The position numbers and the translations under genes are program-made. Below the pieces are notes generated by a model that worked only from the letters and a program-made list of their open reading frames with translations, was not told where the DNA came from and ran no database searches. A stretch of 64,000 nucleotides of DNA. It comes from LMUY01 sp965199005 (GTDB lineage Bacteria > Pseudomonadota > Alphaproteobacteria > Acetobacterales > Acetobacteraceae). Location of the stretch: positions 1 to 64,000 of the forward strand of contig CBDAQK010000003.1 of the NCBI GenBank assembly GCA_965199005.1. The letters run 5' to 3'. Positions 7,820 to 16,477 of the stretch are shown here, one piece after another. Numbering within the stretch: position 1 is the stretch's first letter; the number at the start of each line of letters is the position of its first letter.

Positions 7820-10800
7820 CTACTTGAACAAATCGAAGAACCGGCGTGTGAAGCCGGGGGTAAGCGCCGAAAGTGGATTGATCGACACCGACGGGTCGAG
7901 CAATGACCCCTTCAAACGAACGGTAGCTGCGAACACCCCGCCTCCCCTCTCTGGACTGAACAACCGGCCCAGCAGGGGCACCCGCCCAGGCAGCGAGTTA
8001 AAGAAATAAGCCGGAACGATCGTGCCGGTCAGATCAACCTGCTTGCGGTCAAAATCCAACTGCCCCGTCGCAGTCACGCCAAGCGAAGAGCTATGCGCCC
8101 GTGCATCGCCCAGATCCAGCACCGAGCCATCCAGCCGAAACGGCGACGTGAATTGGTCGAACACCAGGCCAGGACCGCTCAACGCATCCACCAGGCCGTA
8201 AAGCGTCATCCCCTGCAACACCTTACCCATCACCGGCGCGCCCTTTACGTCGAAATTGCGCAGGTCGATCGTCCCGTTGAAGGGGCTGCTCGCAAGCTTG
8301 TCGTCGAAACTGCCCTGCAGGCTCATCGCTCCGCCGGTGATCTCGCTGGCGAGCCCCGTGACATGCAGCAGCGCACCCAAATCCGCCGCGGTCGCCGATA
8401 ATGTCCGCTCTAGCCCGGCAGTCGCCAGTTCGGCCTGAAACCGCTCCGGCCCCCCGGTCACCAGCTTCCCCGCCGACAAGCGCCGGCCATCACCCCGTGC
8501 GGTAAGACTCACCGAGCCGAGCGAACGGCCCGGCCCGAATATAACCTGCTGAAACTTCAGGTCGACGCTATACGGCGTTGCCGATCTCGAACCCGATCCC
8601 TGTGCCGCCGGGCCGTTTTGCGCCTTCAGCGGCCCTTCCAAATCCAGCCGCGGACCAGACAGCACCACCCGATACGGGTCGCCCTCGCGCCGGGGCAAAG
8701 CGACGGTGCCAGTGGCGCTGCTGCGGCCGATGTCGCCGCGCTGCAAATGGATCACGTCGGGAACGCCACCCACCATCTCGCTGCGGGCCTGGATCGACAG
8801 GCCTGGTGCCTCGGCGCGCAGCCCCTCCAATCCCACCAGCCTACCATGCGACAACACCGCCTGGCCCTCGAAAAACCCCGCGGTCCCCACCGGCTTGGAC
8901 CAGCCGAGTTGCGTGGCCAACCCGGCCGCCTTCAAATCGGCATTCACCTTGATCGTGGCGTCGTCGTTCCGCTGCTCCTGATAATCCAAGGAGAGCGCCA
9001 TCGTCCCCGCGTTCAGCCCGATCGCGCTCAACCCGGCCGCCTTCGTATCCCGCTCGGTCGCCTGCAGCGCCAGGGCGGCATGCGTGGTGACCTGGGTTGG
9101 CGGACCCCCGCGAAAATCCATGGTGAGCGCCAGATTGCCAGGAATATGGTCGAACTGCCCCGGGCCGGAGACGGTCATTCCATCATTGGTGACGTCGAAA
9201 TTCAGTTGGCCCTGGTCCAAGTCGCGTCCGGCGGCGACCGTTCCGAGATGGGTGTTCGTCACCTGGCCGTTGGCGTGGATCGCGATCTGATCGATCGTCA
9301 CCTTCGTCTCCAAAGGCAAGTCGATCGTCAAATGCGCTGCGGCGGCTCCCGCCGGGTTGGTGATCGGCACCGGATGCGCGCTGAGCAATTTGAGCCGAGG
9401 ATTTTTCAGCAGCGTGAACAAATCCCCGAGCGGCCCGGCTATGTCGGCATTGATGACCGATTCCTGGTCCTTCACGTTCAGACCGGTGATGCGGATAGAC
9501 CCGCTATTGACCACCAGCCCACCCTGACGGGCGCCCGACACCGTGATGACAAGGGCTTCGGGGCTCTGCAGGACGAGGACTGCATGCCCGTGCTCGAGCG
9601 GCGGCACGGGCCGCAACCACCAGGCCGTCACGTCATCGCCCGTCAGCGACCCACCCGCTTGCGTCAGATCGACGTCCTCTCCGGTCTCCTTTCCGGTCAG
9701 GGTGAAAGCGAAATGCGCATCATGCGCCGTCCCGGCCGTGATGTTGGTCGTCAACCAGGTCCGCGCATTGCCACCGACGCGCTCTGGCCACAGCGCCGGG
9801 AGGTCGGCAAACGCCGCGTGGTCCAAATCGACCACCAAATTAGCCAGGAAACGCCCGTTGGCCCGGTCCGCCGTGCCAGACAGCGTCACGGTGGTGGGCG
9901 CTGCCCCGGAGGGCGGCCGCAACACCACCCGCAAGGCCTGCACCGTCGCGTGGACCTGCGTGACATCGGCATCCAGCGACAAGGAGTCGAACTTGGCGGG
10001 GCTGGGACCACCCTTTGCCGGGAGCTGAGCGGTTCCCGGTCCGGACTCAGCATGAACAGTGGCGCGGACCGGTTGCATCGCCGGGTTGAACGAGGCCTGG
10101 ACGCGCAGGCCGATCGCCGCGTCCAGCGCACTCAAGGCCGAGAGTTGCGGAAGGACTTGGGCCAACGCCGCGGGCGAAACCGCCGAGCTGGTCAGGCTGA
10201 GTTGCAGCCCGTCCGCGCTGTAGGTGCCCTCGGCTTGCAACTGGGCTGATACGCCACCGATGCTCACCTGTGCGGCCACATGGCCAACTACACCGCCGCC
10301 GGGTTGCCGCTGTGCCTCTGCCGTGGCACCGCTCACTTGCCAGCTTTGCCCCAACACGCCATCCGCGACTGAGACCTGCACATCCGACACGGCAACCCGC
10401 CGCAACTGCGACAAAAGATGGCGGGCATTGGCTTCGGCCCGCGCGGGCTTGGTTGGCACCGAGCGGACGATGTGCAGACGCACTCCCTGCGCCTCGATCT
10501 CCTCTGGCGTCACCCGGCCGATCAGCAGGGGAGAGAGCGGCAGCAGGATCATGGCGTGGTGGATCGTTTGGGCTGGTTGCTCCGCCTCCGCCGCCTGCTC
10601 GGCATCATCCACTTCAAACCGCAGCAGCCGCTCCTTAACGCCACGCTCCATCGCCACCGTAATCCGCCCAGCGCTCAAACCTGGCCCGGCAAACGATGCC
10701 AGATGCGGAACGATCGGCGTCAAATCCAGCGGCCCCTGGGCCAGCCGCCAGGCCAGCCCCCCCGCCACGAGCACCAGCACGACCAGGGTCCCAAGCGCCC

Positions 10801-10963
10801 CTGCCAGCAGCCAACGAAGGAGGGGCACCGCCGCGTGCACTACGCCCAGCAAGGCGATGCGGAGCCCGGTGCGGCGTTGAACCGCCGGCTTCTGCACCGC
10901 TGGAGTCAGCACCGGTTGACCCGGCGGCCAAACAGGGCAGAGGCTGTCGCATGGATCTGCCAA
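7820..10963 (-). CDS. large AsmA/YhdP-like envelope protein
   Basis: A 1047-residue protein anchored by one N-terminal membrane helix (about residues 49-72, LLAGALGTLVVLVLVAGGLA) with a long periplasmic region. The repetitive beta-rich pattern and C-terminal segment (YGLVDALSGPGLVFDQFTSP, then LDLGDARAHSSSLGVTATG) resemble DUF3971/AsmA-like C-terminal domains of YhdP/TamB relatives, which are implicated in lipid transport between membranes. Function here is by family only. The annotated ATG at 10963 overlaps the glnE start by 13 bases on the other strand; a downstream start is possible because the first 30 residues are not obviously needed. Confidence 0.8.
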   Translation of the reverse strand: MADPCDSLCPVWPPGQPVLTPAVQKPAVQRRTGLRIALLGVVHAAVPLLRWLLAGALGTLVVLVLVAGGLAWRLAQGPLDLTPIVPHLASFAGPGLSAGRITVAMERGVKERLLRFEVDDAEQAAEAEQPAQTIHHAMILLPLSPLLIGRVTPEEIEAQGVRLHIVRSVPTKPARAEANARHLLSQLRRVAVSDVQVSVADGVLGQSWQVSGATAEAQRQPGGGVVGHVAAQVSIGGVSAQLQAEGTYSADGLQLSLTSSAVSPAALAQVLPQLSALSALDAAIGLRVQASFNPAMQPVRATVHAESGPGTAQLPAKGGPSPAKFDSLSLDADVTQVHATVQALRVVLRPPSGAAPTTVTLSGTADRANGRFLANLVVDLDHAAFADLPALWPERVGGNARTWLTTNITAGTAHDAHFAFTLTGKETGEDVDLTQAGGSLTGDDVTAWWLRPVPPLEHGHAVLVLQSPEALVITVSGARQGGLVVNSGSIRITGLNVKDQESVINADIAGPLGDLFTLLKNPRLKLLSAHPVPITNPAGAAAAHLTIDLPLETKVTIDQIAIHANGQVTNTHLGTVAAGRDLDQGQLNFDVTNDGMTVSGPGQFDHIPGNLALTMDFRGGPPTQVTTHAALALQATERDTKAAGLSAIGLNAGTMALSLDYQEQRNDDATIKVNADLKAAGLATQLGWSKPVGTAGFFEGQAVLSHGRLVGLEGLRAEAPGLSIQARSEMVGGVPDVIHLQRGDIGRSSATGTVALPRREGDPYRVVLSGPRLDLEGPLKAQNGPAAQGSGSRSATPYSVDLKFQQVIFGPGRSLGSVSLTARGDGRRLSAGKLVTGGPERFQAELATAGLERTLSATAADLGALLHVTGLASEITGGAMSLQGSFDDKLASSPFNGTIDLRNFDVKGAPVMGKVLQGMTLYGLVDALSGPGLVFDQFTSPFRLDGSVLDLGDARAHSSSLGVTATGQLDFDRKQVDLTGTIVPAYFFNSLPGRVPLLGRLFSPERGGGVFAATVRLKGSLLDPSVSINPLSALTPGFTRRFFDLFK

Positions 10964-13806
10964 GCCTCTGGCCCATCCCGGCCGACCCCGGCGCTGCCAG
11001 CCGCCTCCTGGAACGCTTCGCCGCCCTTGGACCCGCCGAGGCGCGGCTGCTGCACCAACCCGGCGTCACCGCCATGCTGCGGGCGCTCGGCGGCAACAGC
11101 CCCTTCCTGTCCGACCTCGCCGTCCGCGAATCCGCCACCCTGCGGCGGCTGTGCCGCGACGGTCCGGACGCGGTGGTCACCAGCGCCCTGCGCAGCGTGA
11201 CGGACAGCCCGGCCAATGCCGACCGCCCGACCCTGGCTGCTACCCTGCGGCGCGCCAAGCGGCGGCTGGGCCTGGCCTGCGCCATCGCCGATATCGGCGG
11301 CATGTGGCCGCTGGACCGCGTGACCGGCGCGCTGTCCACCCTCGCCGAGGTGGCACTGGACGCGGCCGTCGCGCATGGCCTGCGCACCGCGGTGGCACGG
11401 GGCGCGCTCACCCTGCCCCGCGGCCGCCGGATGCTCGCAGAATGCGGCTTCACCGTGCTGGGCATGGGCAAGCTGGGTGCCCGTGAACTGAACTATTCCA
11501 GCGATATCGACCTCGTCCTGATCTACGACCCCGCGCGCCACCCAGACCATACGGACGGACTCGGCGCCGTGTTCTCCCGGCTCGCGCGGGAGTTCTGCAC
11601 GCTTATGGAGGCGCGCGACGCCGACGGCTACGTTTTTCGCACCGATCTGCGCCTCCGCCCCGACCCGGGCGCCACCCCCGCGGCGATCGGGCTGCCCGCT
11701 GCCCTCGCCTATTACGAGAGCATGGGCGAGAATTGGGAGCGGGCGGCCATGATCAAGGCCCGCCCGGTGGCCGGCGACCGGGCGTTGGGCGAGCACTTCC
11801 TGCGGGAAATCCGCCCCTTCATCTGGCGCCGCCACCTCGACTTCGCCGCCGTGGCGGATATTCGCGCCATGAAACGCCGGCTGGACGACCACCATGTGAC
11901 GGCGCTGCCAGACGCAGCGGACCCGGTCGAGCGCCTGCTGGGCCATGACGTGAAGCTCGGGCAGGGCGGCATCCGCGGCGTGGAATTTGCGGTGCAGACG
12001 ATGCAACTGGTCTGGGGTGGCCGCAACCCGGCCTTGCGCGTCCCCACCACCTCGGGCGCCTTGGCGGCACTGGTGCAGGCCGGCCATCTCGACGGAAAAG
12101 CTGCCGGGGAGCTGCAAGCGGCCTACACCGTCCTGCGCAACGTCGAGCATCGGCTGCAAATGGTGGCGGACCGGCAAACTCATAGCTTGCCGGCAGACCG
12201 GGCCGGGATGGAGCGGTTTGCGCGGTTCATGGGCTTCGACAACGCCCTCGCTTTCGCCACTTCCCTCCTGGCTGAAATGGACACGGTCAGCCGGCAGGAT
12301 GCAGCGCTGTTCGATAGCCCAGACCGGGAAGCGCCGGCCGCGCTGACATTTGACGCGTTGCGCGCCATGGGGTTCACCGAACCAGACCGGATTTTGGCGG
12401 CCGTCCGGTCTTGGCAGGCGGGCATTCCGCGGGCCTTCCGCTCCGAACGCGCCCGGCATTTGCTGGACGCCGTGTTGCCCGGCCTGTTGCGCGCGCTGGC
12501 AGAACAGCGCCAGCCGGACGTTGCGTTCATGCGCCTCGATACCTTGCTGGGGCGCTTGCCGGGCGGCGTGCATTTGCTCTCCCTGCTGCAGCGCCAGCCC
12601 ATCATGCTGGAACGCATCGCCTCCATCTTGGGCGCCGCACCGTCCCTGGCCGACCATCTGGCACAAATCCCGGCGGCGTTGGAGGGGTTGCTGAACCCGG
12701 ATTTGGCGGTGGCCAATCCGGTCGCCCTGCTGCAGACGCAGCTCACCGACGCAAGGGGGCTGGATGACGCGGTGGCCATCGTTCGAAAAACCGTCCGCGG
12801 CGAGGAATTCCGACTCGCGGTGGCACAGATGGATGGGCGGTTGGATGCGGACGCTGCCGGACGGTTCCGCACTGCGCTGGCCGATGCAGCTTTGACGGTG
12901 CTGCTGCCCCGGGTGCTCGCCGAGCATGAGGCACGGTATGGCAGGGTGGCAGGCGGCGGCCTGGCCGTGGTCTTGCTGGGCAAGGCAGGCGGGCAGGAGA
13001 TGATGGCGGGCTCCGATCTGGACCTGATGCTGATCTACGACCATGCAGCGGACGCCGATGAGAGCGATGGTCCGCGCCGCCTGCCACCCAGCCAATACTA
13101 CATTCGCGCAGCGCACGCCGTGGTAGCCGCACTGACGGCGCCGGGCGTGGATGGGGCGCTGTATGCCGTCGACATGCGGTTGCGCCCGTCGGGCAATAAG
13201 GGACCGGTGGCCGTCAGCCTCGAGGCCTTCCGCCGCTACCACCAGGCCGATGCCTGGACCTGGGAGCGGATGGCGCTGACCCGGGCGCGGGTGGTGGCTG
13301 GGCCACCGGCCCTTTGCCGCGCGCTGGATGCGGCGATTGCCGAGGCACTCGCCGGGGCAGACCCGGAAAAAACCCGCGCGGACGCCACCGCCATGCGGAT
13401 GCGCATGCTGCGGGACTTGCCCCCGCATGGGCCCTGGGACGTGAAGCTGATGCCGGGGGGCCAGATCGAGGTGGAATTTGCCGTGCAAACGGCTCTGTTG
13501 CTCACTCCCGCGGCCCGCCCGGCCCCGACCATTCACGTCGCCATCGACCGGCTGGCCCAGGCCGGTGCGCTAGACGCCGCCGACACCGCGACCCTGCGGG
13601 AGGCAGACCGGCTATGGCGGACGGTGCAAGGGCTGCTGCGCATCACCGTCGGGCCACGGCCGCCCGACACCCTGCCCGAACCTGCCGCCGAGGCGCTGCA
13701 TCGCGCAACGGGAGACGTTGACGCAGACGCGTTCCGTGCCAGGTTGAGTGACACAGGCGCCCGGGTGCGGGCGGTGTTCAATGCACGAGTGGGAGCGATC
13801 GGATGA
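10951..13806 (+). CDS. glnE: bifunctional glutamine synthetase adenylyltransferase/deadenylase
   Basis: Controls glutamine synthetase by adding or removing AMP in response to PII status. It is 951 residues, the normal GlnE length. Two nucleotidyltransferase domains are clear: the N-terminal one has GMGKLGARELNYSSDIDLVL near residue 170, and the C-terminal one has LGKAGGQEMMAGSDLDLMLI near 675. Each carries the D-x-D metal site, and each is followed by a GlnE-type helical domain. I chose ATG 10951 (MDLPSLWPIP) with a purine-rich AGGGCAGAGG just upstream; earlier in-frame starts would run deep into the divergent AsmA-like gene. The stop overlaps bcp. Confidence 0.94.
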   Translation: MDLPSLWPIPADPGAASRLLERFAALGPAEARLLHQPGVTAMLRALGGNSPFLSDLAVRESATLRRLCRDGPDAVVTSALRSVTDSPANADRPTLAATLRRAKRRLGLACAIADIGGMWPLDRVTGALSTLAEVALDAAVAHGLRTAVARGALTLPRGRRMLAECGFTVLGMGKLGARELNYSSDIDLVLIYDPARHPDHTDGLGAVFSRLAREFCTLMEARDADGYVFRTDLRLRPDPGATPAAIGLPAALAYYESMGENWERAAMIKARPVAGDRALGEHFLREIRPFIWRRHLDFAAVADIRAMKRRLDDHHVTALPDAADPVERLLGHDVKLGQGGIRGVEFAVQTMQLVWGGRNPALRVPTTSGALAALVQAGHLDGKAAGELQAAYTVLRNVEHRLQMVADRQTHSLPADRAGMERFARFMGFDNALAFATSLLAEMDTVSRQDAALFDSPDREAPAALTFDALRAMGFTEPDRILAAVRSWQAGIPRAFRSERARHLLDAVLPGLLRALAEQRQPDVAFMRLDTLLGRLPGGVHLLSLLQRQPIMLERIASILGAAPSLADHLAQIPAALEGLLNPDLAVANPVALLQTQLTDARGLDDAVAIVRKTVRGEEFRLAVAQMDGRLDADAAGRFRTALADAALTVLLPRVLAEHEARYGRVAGGGLAVVLLGKAGGQEMMAGSDLDLMLIYDHAADADESDGPRRLPPSQYYIRAAHAVVAALTAPGVDGALYAVDMRLRPSGNKGPVAVSLEAFRRYHQADAWTWERMALTRARVVAGPPALCRALDAAIAEALAGADPEKTRADATAMRMRMLRDLPPHGPWDVKLMPGGQIEVEFAVQTALLLTPAARPAPTIHVAIDRLAQAGALDAADTATLREADRLWRTVQGLLRITVGPRPPDTLPEPAAEALHRATGDVDADAFRARLSDTGARVRAVFNARVGAIG

Positions 13807-14267
13807 GCGTGGCGGAAGGCGACAAGGCTCCGGACTTTACGATGCAAGCAAGCGGTGGCCGCACCGTGAGTCTGGCAGCGATGAAGGGCAAACCCTTCGT
13901 GCTGTATTTCTACCCCAAGGCCGACACACCAGGCTGCACCACGGAGGCCTGCGCCTTTCAGGAGGCACTCCCCCAACTCGGCCATATCGGCATCGAGGTG
14001 ATCGGCGTGTCGAAGGACCCGATGAAGCCGATCGAGAAATTTGCCGAAAAGTACTCCCTGAGCTTCCCGCTCGCCTCCGACACGTCGGGAGTGGCAGAGG
14101 CCTACGGCTCATGGGGCGAGAAATCCATGTACGGCAAGACGTATATGGGGATCGACCGCTCCACCTTTCTGATCGACAAAACCGGGACGATTGCCAAGGT
14201 GTGGCGCAAGGTGAAGGTGCCGGGCCACGCAGCCGCGGTGATGGAGGCAGCGAAGGCCCTCGGCTAA
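13803..14267 (+). CDS. bcp: thioredoxin-dependent peroxiredoxin, BCP type
   Basis: Reduces hydrogen peroxide and organic hydroperoxides. It has 154 residues, as in E. coli BCP. The peroxidatic cysteine is C45 in ADTPGCTTEAC, with the possible resolving cysteine C50 five residues later, the atypical two-Cys BCP arrangement. YFYPKADTPGC and a C-terminal FLIDKTG motif support the family. Its ATG overlaps the glnE stop (ATGA at 13803), so translation is coupled. The glnE-bcp pairing is common in alphaproteobacteria. Confidence 0.95.
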   Translation: MSVAEGDKAPDFTMQASGGRTVSLAAMKGKPFVLYFYPKADTPGCTTEACAFQEALPQLGHIGIEVIGVSKDPMKPIEKFAEKYSLSFPLASDTSGVAEAYGSWGEKSMYGKTYMGIDRSTFLIDKTGTIAKVWRKVKVPGHAAAVMEAAKALG

Positions 14268-14331
14268 CGCGGCGTTAAGGCCACGGGACGAGGATGGTGT
14301 CGTACCGCACCATTCTCGGGGAGCTTGCGCA

Positions 14332-15177
14332 GTGCCGATGCCGTCAACCAGGCAGCTTCGCGTCCGGCAGATCCAGCTCTCCGCGGCCGTCATCCGCCGG
14401 CTGGCGCGACCAAGCGTTCTCCGGCTCGTCCGTCCGCTCCGCGGGTCGGCCTTGTCGCGGTCGTTCAACCGCGCCGTGTTGGGGTATCAGCGCCCGTTCC
14501 CGTCGCTGTCCGAGGCCTGCGCTGCCGTCGCACCCTACGCCAACCACGGCCACGTCAACGCGGAAAACCAGGAGGTTCTGCTCCATACCACCGAGGCGGC
14601 CAGGCCGAGCGACTACGCGGCGATGTTTCACCTGAAGCCGCTGCTCCCCACGCTGCGCCATGTCTTCGACCTCGGCGGCAATGTGGGTAACCTCTTCTAC
14701 TGCTTCCAAAAATATCTGGACTTCCCGCCCGGCCTCACCTGGACCGTCAACGACCTGCCCGACCATGTCTCGCAGGGCGTAAAACTGGCGAAGCAGCGTG
14801 GCGCCACCCAGTTGCGCTTCACCAGCGAGTGGCATCCCGCCGCCGAAGCCGACCTGCTGATCGCCTCCGGCTCGCTGCACTATTTCGAGGAGACGCTGCC
14901 GCGCATGGTCGAACGGCTCGCAACCCGGCCAGTGCATATCCTGATCAACCGCACACCGCTGACCGACGGTGCCCCGGTGGCAGGGGTGCAGGACGCCGGG
15001 AATTTTCGCGTCGCGTGCATGCTCTACAACAGGTCACAAATGATCCGGGAGTTCGGCCAGGTCGGCTACGACCTCGTCGATTCGTGGCGGGCGGCAGAGC
15101 TATCGTTCGACCTGCCTGGCTTCCCTGAACACCACGTACCAGAATACTCCGGTATGTTCCTGCGCAGGCGGGATTAA
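14332..15177 (+). CDS. putative methyltransferase, TIGR04325 (LIC12133) type
   Basis: A 281-residue protein resembling the TIGR04325 methyltransferase family found in surface-polysaccharide loci. The SAM-site region reads HVFDLGGNVGNLFYCFQKYL (about 107-126), followed by TWTVNDLPDHV and DLLIASGSLHYFEETLPRM. The N-terminal 60 residues are basic and hydrophobic. There is no coupling to bcp (64-base gap). The following gene is an RgpF-like glycan protein on the same strand, suggesting both act on a cell-surface glycan. The acceptor is unknown. Confidence 0.72.
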   Translation: MPMPSTRQLRVRQIQLSAAVIRRLARPSVLRLVRPLRGSALSRSFNRAVLGYQRPFPSLSEACAAVAPYANHGHVNAENQEVLLHTTEAARPSDYAAMFHLKPLLPTLRHVFDLGGNVGNLFYCFQKYLDFPPGLTWTVNDLPDHVSQGVKLAKQRGATQLRFTSEWHPAAEADLLIASGSLHYFEETLPRMVERLATRPVHILINRTPLTDGAPVAGVQDAGNFRVACMLYNRSQMIREFGQVGYDLVDSWRAAELSFDLPGFPEHHVPEYSGMFLRRRD

Positions 15178-15217
15178 TTCACCGCCATATAACGTGAGTT
15201 AAGCCACAGGCGATTGA

Positions 15218-15236
15218 CGTGGGAAAAAATCCCACG
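15218..15236 (+). promoter_or_regulatory. perfect hairpin in leader of RgpF-like gene
   Basis: A seven-base perfect inverted repeat, CGTGGGA with TCCCACG, around a loop of five adenines. No U-tract follows, so it is not a standard terminator. It ends 34 bases before the chosen ATG at 15271 and therefore lies in the likely 5' leader. This argues against the upstream TTG at 15214, which would put the hairpin inside the coding region. A role in mRNA stability or translation is only a guess. Confidence 0.45.
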
Positions 15237-15270
15237 CATCACGGCTCCGGGTTATCCCACGGAGCGTTTC

Positions 15271-16422
15271 ATGCATATCGCTGCCACCCCGCGCCGCCAG
15301 CCTTTGTCTGCTGGCACATCGCAGTTAGCCCCACTCTCCGCCGTGATCGACCGGCCGGACCGGCAGATGTCGCTGTGGCTGCGACTGCGCAACTATGTCG
15401 GCCGCAACCGCTTCAAAGGCTCGCTCCTTCGCTCCATCACCGAACTCGCCACCACCTGGATTGCCGCGAAACGGGCCGACATCGGTGAACGCTGGGCATC
15501 CAGGGCGCGAATCACGCAGATCCTGCCGGGCGCCGACACGCTGGAGCACGCGGCATCCGTGGCGATCTACGTCCACTACGCACCGGAACCGGCCGTCAGT
15601 GACATGGTCCTGCAGCAGCTTGCAGCATACCGTGCCCTCGGATTTCGCATCGTATTCGTAACGATGGTGCCCCTCCTTCCCGCGCCGGCGCTCGACCGCA
15701 TCGTCCCGCTCGTTGCCCGCGTGGTGACCCGGCGCAATGTCGGGCTCGACTTCGGTGCCTGGCAGGACACGTTGAAGCTGGTGAACATTGCGGCGCTAAC
15801 CGAGTTGCTCTTGGTCAACGACAGCATCTGTGGGCCGTTCCTGCCACTGGAGCCCGTCTTCGGCCGCATGCGGCAAGAACCGGCTGGGCTTTTCGGACTG
15901 ACGGAGAATCTGGCGCCTCGGCCACATCTGCAATCCTACCTCCTGCTCGCCCGCGGCAAGGAGGCAATCGCCGACATCGCGGACTTCCTCGCTCGCTACC
16001 GCCAGACCGCCTATAAACGGGCCGTCGTCCGCACCGGGGAGGTGGCCCTGTCCACCTGGATGCGCCAGCGCGGGCACTTGGTTGCCGCGTGCTTCGGCTA
16101 CGAAGCGGTGGAGCGTATGGCACTCGCCAGCCCCCGTGCGCAACGCCGGCTGACCAGCCTTTTCCCCAAACTCTTTGCAAACGAGCCCAGCGAACCCGGC
16201 GCGGAGGCGATCCGCCGCAAATTGCAGCACTATCCGCTCAACCCGGCTCATAGCCTGTGGTTCGAACTGATCGACGAATGCGGGTTCCCGTTCCTGAAAA
16301 CCGAACTCCTGCGGCGCAACCCGATCGGCATTTCCGACCTGAGCGCCTGGCGCAGCCTAGTCCCCGCGTCCCGCCGGCCGTTGATCGAGGCACATTTGCG
16401 GACCACGGCCGCCAAACCGTAG
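15271..16422 (+). CDS. rhamnan synthesis F (RgpF)-like protein
   Basis: A 383-residue protein of the RgpF family, which occurs in O-antigen and rhamnan assembly loci. Typical features are AIYVHYAPEP (near residue 90), a GLDFGAWQD motif, and NDSICGPFLPLEPVFGRM followed by GLFGLTEN. Start: ATG 15271 with GGAG at 15261; a TTG at 15214 is in frame but precedes a hairpin. It follows the TIGR04325-type methyltransferase on the same strand. Precise chemistry is not established for the family; some members are thought to act as glycosyltransferases. Confidence 0.75.
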   Translation: MHIAATPRRQPLSAGTSQLAPLSAVIDRPDRQMSLWLRLRNYVGRNRFKGSLLRSITELATTWIAAKRADIGERWASRARITQILPGADTLEHAASVAIYVHYAPEPAVSDMVLQQLAAYRALGFRIVFVTMVPLLPAPALDRIVPLVARVVTRRNVGLDFGAWQDTLKLVNIAALTELLLVNDSICGPFLPLEPVFGRMRQEPAGLFGLTENLAPRPHLQSYLLLARGKEAIADIADFLARYRQTAYKRAVVRTGEVALSTWMRQRGHLVAACFGYEAVERMALASPRAQRRLTSLFPKLFANEPSEPGAEAIRRKLQHYPLNPAHSLWFELIDECGFPFLKTELLRRNPIGISDLSAWRSLVPASRRPLIEAHLRTTAAKP

Positions 16423-16477
16423 CCTAAGCGAGCGCGGGGAACTGGTCTTCCACGGGGTTCTCCCCTATTTGTTCTGA

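Noticed and set aside
8618..10249. 543-residue plus-strand open frame
   Set aside because: Antisense to the AsmA-like gene, which has a membrane anchor and a sensible beta-rich pattern. A shadow frame.
10906..13536. 876-residue minus-strand open frame
   Set aside because: Antisense to glnE, whose two nucleotidyltransferase domains are unmistakable. The translation lacks any domain pattern.
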